A stretch of DNA of 22,110 nt, taken from the NCBI GenBank assembly GCA_964650405.1, contig CAZYTO010000061.1, forward strand, positions 1 to 22,110. The letters run 5' to 3'. Each line of letters begins with the position of its first letter. Positions within the stretch are counted from its first letter, which is position 1. The position numbers and the translations under genes were made by a program. This document shows, in pieces, positions 9,151 to 16,022 of the stretch. This DNA is from CAZYTO01 sp964650405. Its GTDB lineage: Bacteria; Acidobacteriota; Thermoanaerobaculia; Gp7-AA8. Below the pieces are notes generated by a model that searched no databases, was not told the DNA's origin, and was given only the letters and a program-made list of their open reading frames with translations.

Positions 9151-9227
9151 GAGCGAAAGCAGAAGAGCGAAGGGGAGAGCAAGGAGAAAACACGCTTCCT
9201 CCTTCGCCCTTCCTCCTTCGCCCTTAT
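9151..9227 (+). repeat. Purine-rich and pyrimidine-rich heptad arrays before carA
   Basis: The 14-mer TTCCTCCTTCGCCC occurs twice in tandem (9196-9209 and 9210-9223). Read in 7-bp phase the stretch is xCCTTCx-like. The purine-rich left side (GAGCGAA at 9151-9157 and 9165-9171) is partly complementary; GCGAAGG can pair with CCTTCGC. The right array ends inside the carA -10 box. Confidence 0.7.
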
Positions 9228-9230
9228 AAT
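9225..9230 (+). promoter_or_regulatory. -10 box TATAAT 7 nt before carA
   Basis: A perfect TATAAT lies 7 nt before ATG 9238, the spacing of leaderless promoters. No ribosome binding site can fit between them. The upstream position where a -35 would fall is inside the CCTTCG repeat and is not TTGACA-like. Confidence 0.65.
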
Positions 9231-9237
9231 CCGCCCC

Positions 9238-10332
9238 ATGCCTCCGGCCCGACTCATTCTCGAAGATGGAAGTGTGTACGAAGGGTCCTCCTTCGGCTCG
9301 ACGGCCAACGCCATCGGGGAAGTCGTTTTCAACACCTCGCTGACCGGCTACCAGGAGATCGCCACCGATCCGTCGTACCGGTTCCAGATCGTGACCATGA
9401 CCTACCCGCACATCGGCAACTACGGGATCGAGCGGGCCGTGGAACAGAGCGAGGAGCCGCAGGTGGCGGGCTTCGTCGTCCGGGACGCCATCGCCGAGCC
9501 CTCGAACGTCCACTCCCTCATGCCCCTGGCCATGTACTTCGAGCGCAATCACATCTCCGCCATCCAGGGCATCGACACGCGCGCCCTGACCCGGAAGATC
9601 CGGACGGAAGGGGCCATGCGGGGCATGATCACCTCGCAGGAGGAGCGGAGCGTCGACGACGTCGTCAGCGAGATCCGCCGCGCGCCTTCGATGAGCGGCC
9701 TCGACCTCGTCCAGCGCGTCACGGCCCTCCGGCCCTATCCGTTCGAAGAGCAGCCCTCCGAGCGCCGGCGCCGCATCGCCGTCTACGACTTCGGCGTCAA
9801 GCGCGACATCCTCCGCCAGCTCACCCACCAGCAGTGCGAAGTGACGGTCTACCCGGCCACGACTCACGCCGACGAGATCCTGGCCCAGAAATACGACGGC
9901 GTCCTGCTCTCCAACGGTCCCGGCGACCCCGAGCCCGTCACCTACGCGCAGGAGAACATCCGCCAGCTCGTCGGCAAGATCCCCGTCTTCGGCATCTGCC
10001 TCGGCCACCAGCTCCTCGGCCTGGCCCTCGGCGGACGGACGTACAAGCTCAAGTTCGGACACCGCGGCGGCAACCACCCCGTCAAGGACCTGCGCAGCGG
10101 CCGCGTGGAGATCACCGCCCAGAACCACGGCTTCTCCGTCGATCCCGACTCGCTCAGCACGAACGACGTCGAGTACACCCACATCAACCTCAACGACCAG
10201 ACCCTGGAAGGCTTCCGCCACCGCCGCGAGCCCCTCCTGGCCGTCCAGTACCACCCCGAGGCCGCCCCCGGCCCCCACGACTCGTTCTACCTCTTCGGCG
10301 AGTTCATGAAGATGATCGACGAGAGCAGGTAG
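9238..10332 (+). CDS. carA: Carbamoyl-phosphate synthase small subunit (glutamine amidotransferase)
   Basis: The 364-residue protein hydrolyses glutamine and passes ammonia to CarB, which makes carbamoyl phosphate for pyrimidine and arginine synthesis in the cytoplasm. The N-terminal CPSase small-chain domain (residues 1-135) has the family motifs LEDGSVYEGSSFG, GEVVFNTSLTGYQEI and GIDTRALTRKIR. The C-terminal class I amidotransferase domain (about 175-360) has the nucleophile C254 in FGICLGHQLLG and the H339/E341 pair in QYHPEAAPGPHD. The length is normal. No carB follows: the next features are a REP-like motif and fadE, so carB must be elsewhere. The start is fixed by the family N-terminus and by the TATAAT at 7 nt. 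Confidence 0.97.
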   Translation: MPPARLILEDGSVYEGSSFGSTANAIGEVVFNTSLTGYQEIATDPSYRFQIVTMTYPHIGNYGIERAVEQSEEPQVAGFVVRDAIAEPSNVHSLMPLAMYFERNHISAIQGIDTRALTRKIRTEGAMRGMITSQEERSVDDVVSEIRRAPSMSGLDLVQRVTALRPYPFEEQPSERRRRIAVYDFGVKRDILRQLTHQQCEVTVYPATTHADEILAQKYDGVLLSNGPGDPEPVTYAQENIRQLVGKIPVFGICLGHQLLGLALGGRTYKLKFGHRGGNHPVKDLRSGRVEITAQNHGFSVDPDSLSTNDVEYTHINLNDQTLEGFRHRREPLLAVQYHPEAAPGPHDSFYLFGEFMKMIDESR

Positions 10333-10336
10333 TGAT

Positions 10337-10354
10337 CCGAAGATGTGACCCCTT
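10337..10354 (-). repeat. Solitary REP-like motif A, inverted
   Basis: The 18 bases are the exact reverse complement of 13211-13228 in the array after fadE (motif AAGGGGTCACATCTTCGG read on the minus strand). It lies 4 nt after the carA stop. The fadE gene is thus bracketed by inverted copies. Confidence 0.65.
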
Positions 10355-10364
10355 CTCTTGCCCC

Positions 10365-10496
10365 TCACCGGACGCGCTCTTCGAAACGCCCGCCGACGAA
10401 GCCCTCGAATAGCCATTCGTAGACCAGGCGCTTCACGAGTAAAGTGCTGGCGGCCACCGATGCCATGACCACGCCGCCCTCGCTGCTCCTGCTCAT
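10365..10496 (-). CDS. Short possible ORF or gene remnant
   Basis: This 43-codon frame on the minus strand opens at ATG 10496. The frame stays open a further 11 codons upstream, back to a TGA. It reads like protein (STLLVKRLVYEWLFEGF) with mixed charge, and might be the tail of a lost gene. There is no clear ribosome binding site and I recognise no family. The remainder of the 10333-10557 gap holds only the REP-like motif and the fadE ribosome binding site. Confidence 0.2.
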   Translation of the reverse strand: MSRSSEGGVVMASVAASTLLVKRLVYEWLFEGFVGGRFEERVR

Positions 10497-10557
10497 CCGG
10501 ATCAACGCCGTCGTCAGCGATTCGCCGGTTCAGTGAGGAAAAAGGAGGCACTGCTCG

Positions 10558-13053
10558 ATGAACGAAGCGCTCCGTCCCCTCCATGGACTGTTTCTCCAGC
10601 ACGCCTCCCTCTGGATCCTGGCGTCGCTGATCCTCCTGCTGGCGCTTGGATTTGCGGGGGCACCCCTCCTCCTGTGGGCGCTCGCTGGCGCGGTGATTCT
10701 GTTCGGTTTCGGTGCGCCGGCCTGGCTGCTCGCGGTCTACGGCGCGGTGATGCTTCTCTTCCTGGTCAGACCCATCCGCCGCGCGGTCGTCTCGTCGACG
10801 GTGATGAAGATCCTCGGACCGATCATGCCGGCCATCTCCGAGACGGAGCGTACCGCCATCGAGTCGGGCTCCGTTTGGGCGGAAGCAGAGCTCTTCTCGG
10901 GCAAGCCCGATTTCAGGAAACTGATGAGCGAGCCGTATCCGTCGCTCAACGATGAAGAGCGGGCCTTCCTGGACGGGCCGGTCAACGAGCTCTGTTCCGT
11001 CCTCGACGACTGGGAGATCTGGGAGGGCCGCGAGCTCCCGCAAGCGGCGTGGGAGATCATCCGGCGGGAGCGTTTCCTCGGCATGATCATCCCGAAGGAG
11101 TACGGCGGCCTCGGGTTCTCCGCGCTGGCCCACAGCGAAGTGATCATGAAGCTGGCCACGCGCTCCATTCCGGCCTGCATCACCGTGATGGTTCCGAATT
11201 CCCTCGGACCAGCCGAGCTCCTCATGCACTACGGCACCTACGCGCAGAAGAAGCATCTCCTGCCCAGGCTGGCCTCGGGGCAGGAGATCCCGGCCTTTGC
11301 GTTGACGGAGCCGGGAGCCGGATCTGATGCGGGCTCCATCGCTTCGAACGGCACGCTCTTCCAAGGCGCCGACGGCAAGCTGTACCTCCGCCTCAACTGG
11401 AACAAGCGCTACATCACGCTGGCGGCGATCTCCACGCTCCTCGGTGTTGCGTTCAAGCTGAGCGACCCCGAGAACCTCCTCGGAAAGGGGACAGATCTCG
11501 GCATCACGTGCGCGCTCATTCCCACCACCACACCCGGCGTCGTCCTCGGACAGCGTCACGATCCGCTCGGGGTTCCTTTCCATAACTGTCCGACGCAGGG
11601 GAAGGATGTGGTCGTCCCGATGGAGGCCGTGGTCGGCGGCGTGGAAGGGTGCGGGAAAGGCTGGCGGATGCTCACCGAATCGCTCGCCGCGGGCCGCGGA
11701 ATCTCATTGCCCGCGCAGAGTGCCGGCGGCGCAAAGCTGGCCACACGCGTCATGAGCGCGTATGCGTCCGTGCGGAAGCAGTTCGGCCTTCCCATCGGCA
11801 AGTTCGAAGGAATCGAGGAACCGGTCGCCCGCGTGGCCGCATTCAACTATCTGCTGGAGGCCATGCGACGCTACACCCTCGGCGCAATCGACAAAGGCAT
11901 CAAGCCCGCCGTGGTCACGGCCATGGCCAAGTACAACGCAACCGAGATCGGCCGGAAAATCGTGAATGACGCCATGGACGTCGCGGGCGGCTCCGGCATT
12001 TCGCGCGGACCGCGCAACCTGCTGGCGCATTTCTACATCGCCACGCCGATCGGCATCACGGTCGAAGGGGCGAACATCCTCACCCGCACGCTGATCATCT
12101 TCGGACAGGGCGCGCTGCGGGCGCATCCCTTCGCGCTCGCAGAGGTGAACGCGATCGCGGCGCGGGACCTTCGCGCGTTCGACGGGGCCTTCTGGGGTCA
12201 CATCGGTCACATCGTGAGCAATCTCTCACGCGCCGTCGTGCTCTCGCTGACGCGCGGTGCGCTGGCACCCAGCCCGGTCCGCGGCGTCACCGCACGCTAC
12301 TACCGGAAGCTGGCCTGGTCCTCGGCGACGTTTGCCATCATGAGCGACATCGCCATGGGTGCGCTGGGCGGGTCGCTGAAGCTGAAAGAGAAACTGACGG
12401 GACGATATGCGGATGTCCTGTCGTGGATGTACATCGGCACGGCCATCCTGCGGCGCTACGAAGCCGAGGAGCGGCCCAAAGAAGATATCCCCTTCGTGCA
12501 TTTCACGATGAACCACGCCCTCTGCCAGATTCAGCGGGCCTTCGACGGCATCTTCGCAAACCTGCCGGTACCGGGACTTTCGTGGTTCTTCGCCGGACCT
12601 CTGCGCATGTGGTCGAACCTCAACGCGCTGGCCGGCGAGGCGAACGACAAGCACACGCACAAGATCGCCTCACTCATCCTTACGGACAGCGAGCAACGCC
12701 GGCGACACACCGACGGCATCTACATGCCTCCGAATGACATCGAGCAGCTCGGATTGCTCGAAGAAGCATTCAGCGTCGTCAAGGAGGCGGAGGAAATCGA
12801 TCGCAGAGTCCGCGCCGCGGTGAAGGCCAAGTCAATTCCGAAGGCAAAAGGGCGCATGCTCTACGACTCGGCGCTGGCAAAGGGAATCATCACTGCGAGC
12901 GAGAATGCCGTACTGCTGCGGTCCGATGAACTGCGCACAGCGGCCATCCAAGTCGACGACTTCTCGCAGGAAGAATATCTTGCACGCAGTGCCCGCGGGC
13001 GAGGTGCCCTGCTCGAGGAGGCGTTCGACGAGGACGAAGCAACCGTGGCCTGA
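10558..13053 (+). CDS. fadE: Long FadE-type acyl-CoA dehydrogenase
   Basis: This 831-residue protein matches the long FadE class (about 800 residues) that catalyses the first, FAD-dependent oxidation of fatty acyl-CoA in beta-oxidation. Residues 12-72 contain two to three hydrophobic helices, giving membrane attachment as in E. coli FadE. The dehydrogenase core includes IPKEYGGLGFSALAHSEV, PAFALTEPGAGSDAGS and RKQFGLPIGKFEGIEEP. Catalytic glutamate is likely E503 in VEGANILTRTLIIFGQG. The C-terminal FadE-specific helical region (about 600-831) follows. A strong Shine-Dalgarno AGGAGG at 10543-10548 sits 9 nt before the ATG, unlike the leaderless neighbours. It is a single gene with no beta-oxidation partner beside it. 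The electron acceptor cannot be told from sequence. Confidence 0.95.
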   Translation: MNEALRPLHGLFLQHASLWILASLILLLALGFAGAPLLLWALAGAVILFGFGAPAWLLAVYGAVMLLFLVRPIRRAVVSSTVMKILGPIMPAISETERTAIESGSVWAEAELFSGKPDFRKLMSEPYPSLNDEERAFLDGPVNELCSVLDDWEIWEGRELPQAAWEIIRRERFLGMIIPKEYGGLGFSALAHSEVIMKLATRSIPACITVMVPNSLGPAELLMHYGTYAQKKHLLPRLASGQEIPAFALTEPGAGSDAGSIASNGTLFQGADGKLYLRLNWNKRYITLAAISTLLGVAFKLSDPENLLGKGTDLGITCALIPTTTPGVVLGQRHDPLGVPFHNCPTQGKDVVVPMEAVVGGVEGCGKGWRMLTESLAAGRGISLPAQSAGGAKLATRVMSAYASVRKQFGLPIGKFEGIEEPVARVAAFNYLLEAMRRYTLGAIDKGIKPAVVTAMAKYNATEIGRKIVNDAMDVAGGSGISRGPRNLLAHFYIATPIGITVEGANILTRTLIIFGQGALRAHPFALAEVNAIAARDLRAFDGAFWGHIGHIVSNLSRAVVLSLTRGALAPSPVRGVTARYYRKLAWSSATFAIMSDIAMGALGGSLKLKEKLTGRYADVLSWMYIGTAILRRYEAEERPKEDIPFVHFTMNHALCQIQRAFDGIFANLPVPGLSWFFAGPLRMWSNLNALAGEANDKHTHKIASLILTDSEQRRRHTDGIYMPPNDIEQLGLLEEAFSVVKEAEEIDRRVRAAVKAKSIPKAKGRMLYDSALAKGIITASENAVLLRSDELRTAAIQVDDFSQEEYLARSARGRGALLEEAFDEDEATVA

Positions 13054-13087
13054 GAAAGCGCCGCTCGCAGCGGTTCTCGTCGGAGAG

Positions 13088-13345
13088 AAGGGGTCATGTC
13101 TTCGGTTCTTGCAACCAGCCCTGCTCGGACGGGACGCAGAGAGGGCACGAGAGAGGGTCAAGGTCACGAGAGAGGGTCATATCTTCGGTTCTTCGACAGA
13201 TCGGGAGAGAAAGGGGTCACATCTTCGGTTCTTGGGGGTTCTCGGGTTCTCAGGTTCTTCGGGGTCACATCTTCGGTTCTCGCAGCTAGCCTTGCTTGGA
13301 CGGGACGAAATCGCGACCAGCCTTGCTTGGACGGGACGAAATCGG
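13088..13345 (+). repeat. REP-like array of two alternating motifs
   Basis: Motif A (GGGGTCAyrTCTTCGGTTCT) occurs at 13088-13110, 13171-13193, 13211-13233 and 13261-13280. Motif B (AGCCyTGCTyGGACGGGACG) occurs at about 13115-13136, 13287-13313 and 13317-13345. GGTTCT is further repeated every 8 nt between 13226 and 13260. The array fills the gap between fadE and the RAYT transposase. Nothing else convincing is seen from 13346 to 13510. Confidence 0.8.
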
Positions 13346-13510
13346 AGCCACCTGTGGCGATCGGCCCAGTTACCGGCGTTGCATTGCCAGCCAAGCCGCG
13401 CAGACCTGGCGCAAGACTCGAAAGAGCAGGCGCTACGCGGGCCGCCGCCCCCTTCTACGAGCACACCTCGGCCGAGCTTCTGTGAAGCTATCGACCATCC
13501 GTGGTTCAAC

Positions 13511-14470
13511 TCAGCTCTGGAACCGGATCAGCGCGCACTCAGAGAGCGCGACGAGCTCGGGATTCGTGGCGAGCTCGCGCCGGCATCGGCGGATCTCGTT
13601 CGAGATATACCCGCTACTTCGCACGCCGAGGGCCGCGGCAATCTCGCGGAGACGCAAGAGTCCCTCGTTCCATGCCAGCCACGCGATGAGGCGGCGCAGT
13701 GGGCCGCCCCGCATCGCGCGAAGGACGGTGGACTTTATCCCTGTGAGCGCCGCCACGACGCGGATGATCCGGCCGATCTTCGGCCGGCCAACCGCCCGCT
13801 GTGTCCGCGGGCGCTCGGGACTCCGGCGTTTTGACTGCAGCCTCTGCCGCATCTCCCGAGCCCACGTCTCCGTACCGAGGAAGATCCCGTTGATGACGCG
13901 ATCCCAGAGATCGTCATCGGCGCCGATCCTCTCGGCGACGAACGCCTGGTAGCTCACCGCCGCATCGGCCGGTTCGCCTCCGAAGATCTCGAGGACCGAT
14001 GCCGCGTCGAGCCAGGCAGGACAGTCTTCCAGACCGGCCGTGGCACGATAGCTCGACCAGGGATGGTCCTCCGGCCGCGACACCATGTTCGCCCGCACGG
14101 GGTTGAGCACGACGTAGCGCAGCAACTCGGGAAGGTACGATTCCTTCTCGACGATGAACGCCTTGAAGCGCCCGCCGAAGAGGTGTCCCCAACGGTCGTG
14201 GAGACGATTGAACGAGCCGGCGTAGCATCCGTTGAGCCAGTGCATGCCGCGGGAGAGGTTCGGCTCGGGCGTTTCGATGACCAGGTGGAAGTGGTTGGAC
14301 ATGAGCATGTACGCGAGGACCTTCCAGCGGAAACGCTCGACAGCCTGCCGTAGCAGGTCGAGGAAGCACTCCTGGTCCTAGTCGTCGCGGAAGATGTCGC
14401 GTCGCTCATTGCCGCGGGAGGTGACGTGATACACGGCGCCGGGATATTCGATGCGAAGAGAGCGTGCCAT
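13511..14470 (-). pseudogene. REP-associated tyrosine transposase (RAYT, Y1/IS200-like) with an internal amber codon
   Basis: Read on the minus strand from ATG 14470, the frame spans 319 codons. It begins MARSLRIEYPGAVYHVTSRG, the standard RAYT start. Codon 31 (14380-14378) is TAG, after RRDIFRDD; the reading frame is otherwise intact to 13511. The HUH motif is H60-F-H62 (SNHFHLVIETP) and the likely nucleophile is Y119 in LLRYVVLNPVRA. The C-terminus (GPLRRLIAWLAWNEGLLRLREIAAALGVRSSGYISNEI) resembles a DnaA-like helix-turn-helix. RAYTs are single-strand transposases linked to REP palindromes, and REP-like motifs flank this gene. Translation from M55 would lack the first strands, so the copy is probably dead unless the amber codon is suppressed. 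Confidence 0.9.
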
Positions 14471-14613
14471 GCCGCCGAGGATCCCTCGGTGGAGTTGACG
14501 AGCCGAGGAATCTCCGCGCTGTAGCGGTTTCGGGCCGCAAGAAGGCCGAAAACCTCCTCGGAATGGAAAGATCGCTCCACCCGTCGTAGAACCGCGACGG
14601 GGAAAGGCGAAAT

Positions 14614-14628
14614 CGAAGGTGTGACCCT
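14614..14628 (-). repeat. Degenerate REP-like motif A upstream of the RAYT
   Basis: CGAAGGTGTGACCCT matches the inverted form of motif A (CGAAGATGTGACCCC) at 13 of 15 positions. It lies on the far side of the transposase from the main array, in opposite orientation. Terminase-like coding sequence begins 2 nt later, so it marks one end of the transposase unit. Confidence 0.5.
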
Positions 14629-14630
14629 GA

Positions 14631-14897
14631 GTGCTGTTCCCTGCCGACATGACCATCGCGGACTTGAAGGAGAAGCTCACCGAAGACTTGCAGCAGATGA
14701 AGCGGAAGGATGCGGACAAGGACGGCCCGCTGAAGATCGTTCCGAAGGAGGAAGTGAAGGAGAACATCCAGCGATCACCAGACTTCGGCGACACGCTGAT
14801 GATGCGGATGTGGTTCGAGCTGAAGCCGCCGCAGGCTGGATTCATGCCGCCGCCGACTCTCGGTCTCGTGCAGCCCTTTCCTGGACTTCACCCATGA
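14631..14897 (+). pseudogene. C-terminal fragment of a phage terminase large subunit
   Basis: The 88 residues fit the end of a phage terminase. LFPADMTIADLKEKLTEDL resembles the nuclease-domain tail, and RSPDFGDTLMMRMWFEL matches the characteristic SPD..DALMM ending. Everything upstream, including the ATPase, is missing; a TGA at 14628-14630 closes the frame just before it. The loss coincides with the REP-like motif of the RAYT unit. The stop overlaps the next start (ATGA at 14894), so the downstream gene was once translationally coupled. As a stand-alone protein it would have no enzymatic function. The call rests on the tail motifs only. Confidence 0.65.
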
Positions 14898-15385
14898 TCA
14901 TCCGCTTTGACATCTACGACATGAGCATGCGCGAAACAGTTGCAACCGCGCTCTTACGCCTCGGCTTCACCGACGACGAGCGCAACGGCTGGACCAAGCC
15001 TATCGACGCGGGGAGGCGGCTGCACGCGATCATCGCGTCCGATGGCCTCGAAGTTCACTGCGACATGAAGCAGGGCAACAACCACCGCAACGTTAAGCAC
15101 CCGCTTCTTCGCCCGACCTACGACGCGATCCGCGACGCCATCGAGAACCTATCCAACCTGCCGAGCTCTCTCGTGAAGTCGTTTCCTAGGTTGGGAATGG
15201 CACGTGACGACAAAGAATACGAAAAATATATACAAATAAACGAATCAAAAAGAAACTTTACGCCGCAATATCGCCTGTCCAAAAGCTGCGGATTTCCCGA
15301 GGATTTCCTGCCCAAAAAATGTGCAATTCTACCCAGCGTGGAATCATCAAATCGGTTTCAAAACGCGTTGATATTCATTTCGTAA
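14894..15385 (+). CDS. Phage-derived hypothetical protein with an AT-rich C-terminal half
   Basis: This 163-residue protein of unknown family is coupled by an ATGA overlap to the terminase fragment. Residues 1-95 (MIIRFDIYDMSMRETVATALLRLGF ... RPTYDAIRDAIENL, seen across 14894-15160) have normal GC-rich codon use and look like a small alpha/beta domain. From about 15190 the DNA becomes AT-rich, with lysine, asparagine and isoleucine codons (KEYEKYIQINESKRNF). This suggests a different origin or a fused tail. An intrinsic terminator follows 34 nt after the stop. It may be an intact phage accessory gene or a chimera made by recombination. Confidence 0.5.
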   Translation: MIIRFDIYDMSMRETVATALLRLGFTDDERNGWTKPIDAGRRLHAIIASDGLEVHCDMKQGNNHRNVKHPLLRPTYDAIRDAIENLSNLPSSLVKSFPRLGMARDDKEYEKYIQINESKRNFTPQYRLSKSCGFPEDFLPKKCAILPSVESSNRFQNALIFIS

Positions 15386-15418
15386 GTATTTGAAATACAA
15401 ACTGATGCCGGATTCTGT

Positions 15419-15450
15419 TGGCACTCGCGCGCGACAAGTGCCAGATTTTT
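15419..15450 (+). terminator. Rho-independent terminator
   Basis: A 7-bp stem TGGCACT/AGTGCCA with an 11-nt loop is followed by GA and five T residues (15446-15450). It closes the terminase-hypothetical unit and insulates the promoter at 15462. Confidence 0.7.
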
Positions 15451-15461
15451 CGCGGCACCTC

Positions 15462-15491
15462 TTGACAGCCCTCACAGCCCAGGAGTAGGTT
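15462..15491 (+). promoter_or_regulatory. Sigma70-type promoter
   Basis: A perfect -35 TTGACA (15462-15467) is followed, after an 18-nt spacer, by a weaker -10 TAGGTT (15486-15491). Transcription would begin near 15498. It lies 11 nt after the preceding terminator. Confidence 0.6.
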
Positions 15492-15497
15492 GTCTGC

Positions 15498-15758
15498 TAC
15501 TCCCCCCGGAAAGGCAGTCTCTAGCGGGCGGAGAGATCCCGCGGACTCAGCGCGTCGCTGATACCGCTTGAAAATGGAAAGGAGGAGGAGTGGACGGGTC
15601 GGATGAAAAAACCCGCGAGTGCTTGCGACACTGCGGGCTTCAGGTGATCCCAGTGGCAGCCGCCACCTAGGTTGTGGACAAGGGAAGAATAGATTCTTTC
15701 TAAGCTATCGTCAATCTCATCCACGGCTGCCCAATCGTCAAGCAAACTGGAGGTTATT
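15498..15758 (+). ncRNA. Structured 5' leader of about 260 nt (candidate regulatory RNA)
   Basis: Between the promoter and the 44-codon gene lies a non-coding stretch with five local hairpins: GCGGG/CCCGC (15524-15542), CAGCG/CGCTG (15548-15560), CCCGCgAGTG/CACTGCGGG (15612-15637), GTGGC/GCCAC (15653-15666) and AAGAAT/ATTCTT (15685-15698). No good plus-strand ORF is present. It may be a leader controlling the downstream gene or a separate small RNA. No known riboswitch class is recognised. Confidence 0.4.
15606..15637 (-). terminator. Minus-strand intrinsic terminator inside the leader
   Basis: On the minus strand the 15612-15637 hairpin (stem CCCGCAGTG/CACTcGCGGG) is followed by six T residues (complement of A at 15606-15611). 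It would stop transcripts coming from the right, for example from the small membrane gene at 16023-16211. Confidence 0.5.
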
Positions 15759-15893
15759 TTGACAAAGCACGATTGGAACAAAGAGAAGCCTCACCACGTC
15801 GACACCGGAAAGATCACGCCCAAGGACTGGGCCGAGAAGCATCCCGGCAAGGTCGAATGGGTGAAGGACAAGCCGGAGAAGCCGAAGAAGTAA
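15759..15893 (+). CDS. 44-residue lysine-rich protein, own transcription unit (moron-like)
   Basis: The start is TTG 15759, 5 nt after a good Shine-Dalgarno GGAGG (15749-15753); the stop is TAA 15891-15893. The product is very hydrophilic and basic, with a KPEKPKK tail, three tryptophans, no cysteine and no membrane segment. Two similar segments are visible, DWNKEKPHHV and DWAEKHPGKV. No family is recognised. It has its own promoter (15462), a structured leader, and a strong terminator 27 nt after the stop. In a prophage this is the layout of a moron, an accessory gene expressed from the lysogen. Binding of nucleic acid or an acidic partner is possible from charge alone, which is inference. 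Confidence 0.65.
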   Translation: MTKHDWNKEKPHHVDTGKITPKDWAEKHPGKVEWVKDKPEKPKK

Positions 15894-15920
15894 TCCACCA
15901 TCTCTGATGCAGTTACCCCG

Positions 15921-15945
15921 GGCCGGCAGCAATGCCGGCCTTTTT
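15921..15945 (+). terminator. Strong Rho-independent terminator
   Basis: A 7-bp all-GC stem GGCCGGC/GCCGGCC with loop AGCAAT is followed directly by five T residues and an A/T-rich run. It closes the 44-codon gene's unit. Confidence 0.9.
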
Positions 15946-16022
15946 ATTTCGCTGCCGACGTTGGAGCTCACGCCGGCCTTCCCGGGTGTAAGAGGCTACG
16001 CTCGACATCCGACACCTGCGGA

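Noticed and set aside
9025..11583. 852-residue minus-strand ORF over carA and fadE
   Set aside because: Antisense to two clearly recognisable genes; low-complexity composition.
12905..13834. 309-residue ORF running from fadE through the REP array
   Set aside because: Repeats translate to phrases such as CLRFLQPALLG; it crosses the antisense of the RAYT and is a shadow.
14063..14353. 96-residue plus-strand ORF in the transposase
   Set aside because: Antisense to the conserved HUH region of the RAYT.
15521..15781. 86-residue minus-strand ORF over the leader
   Set aside because: Starts at TTG without a ribosome site, overlaps the well-supported 44-codon gene and contains a terminator hairpin.
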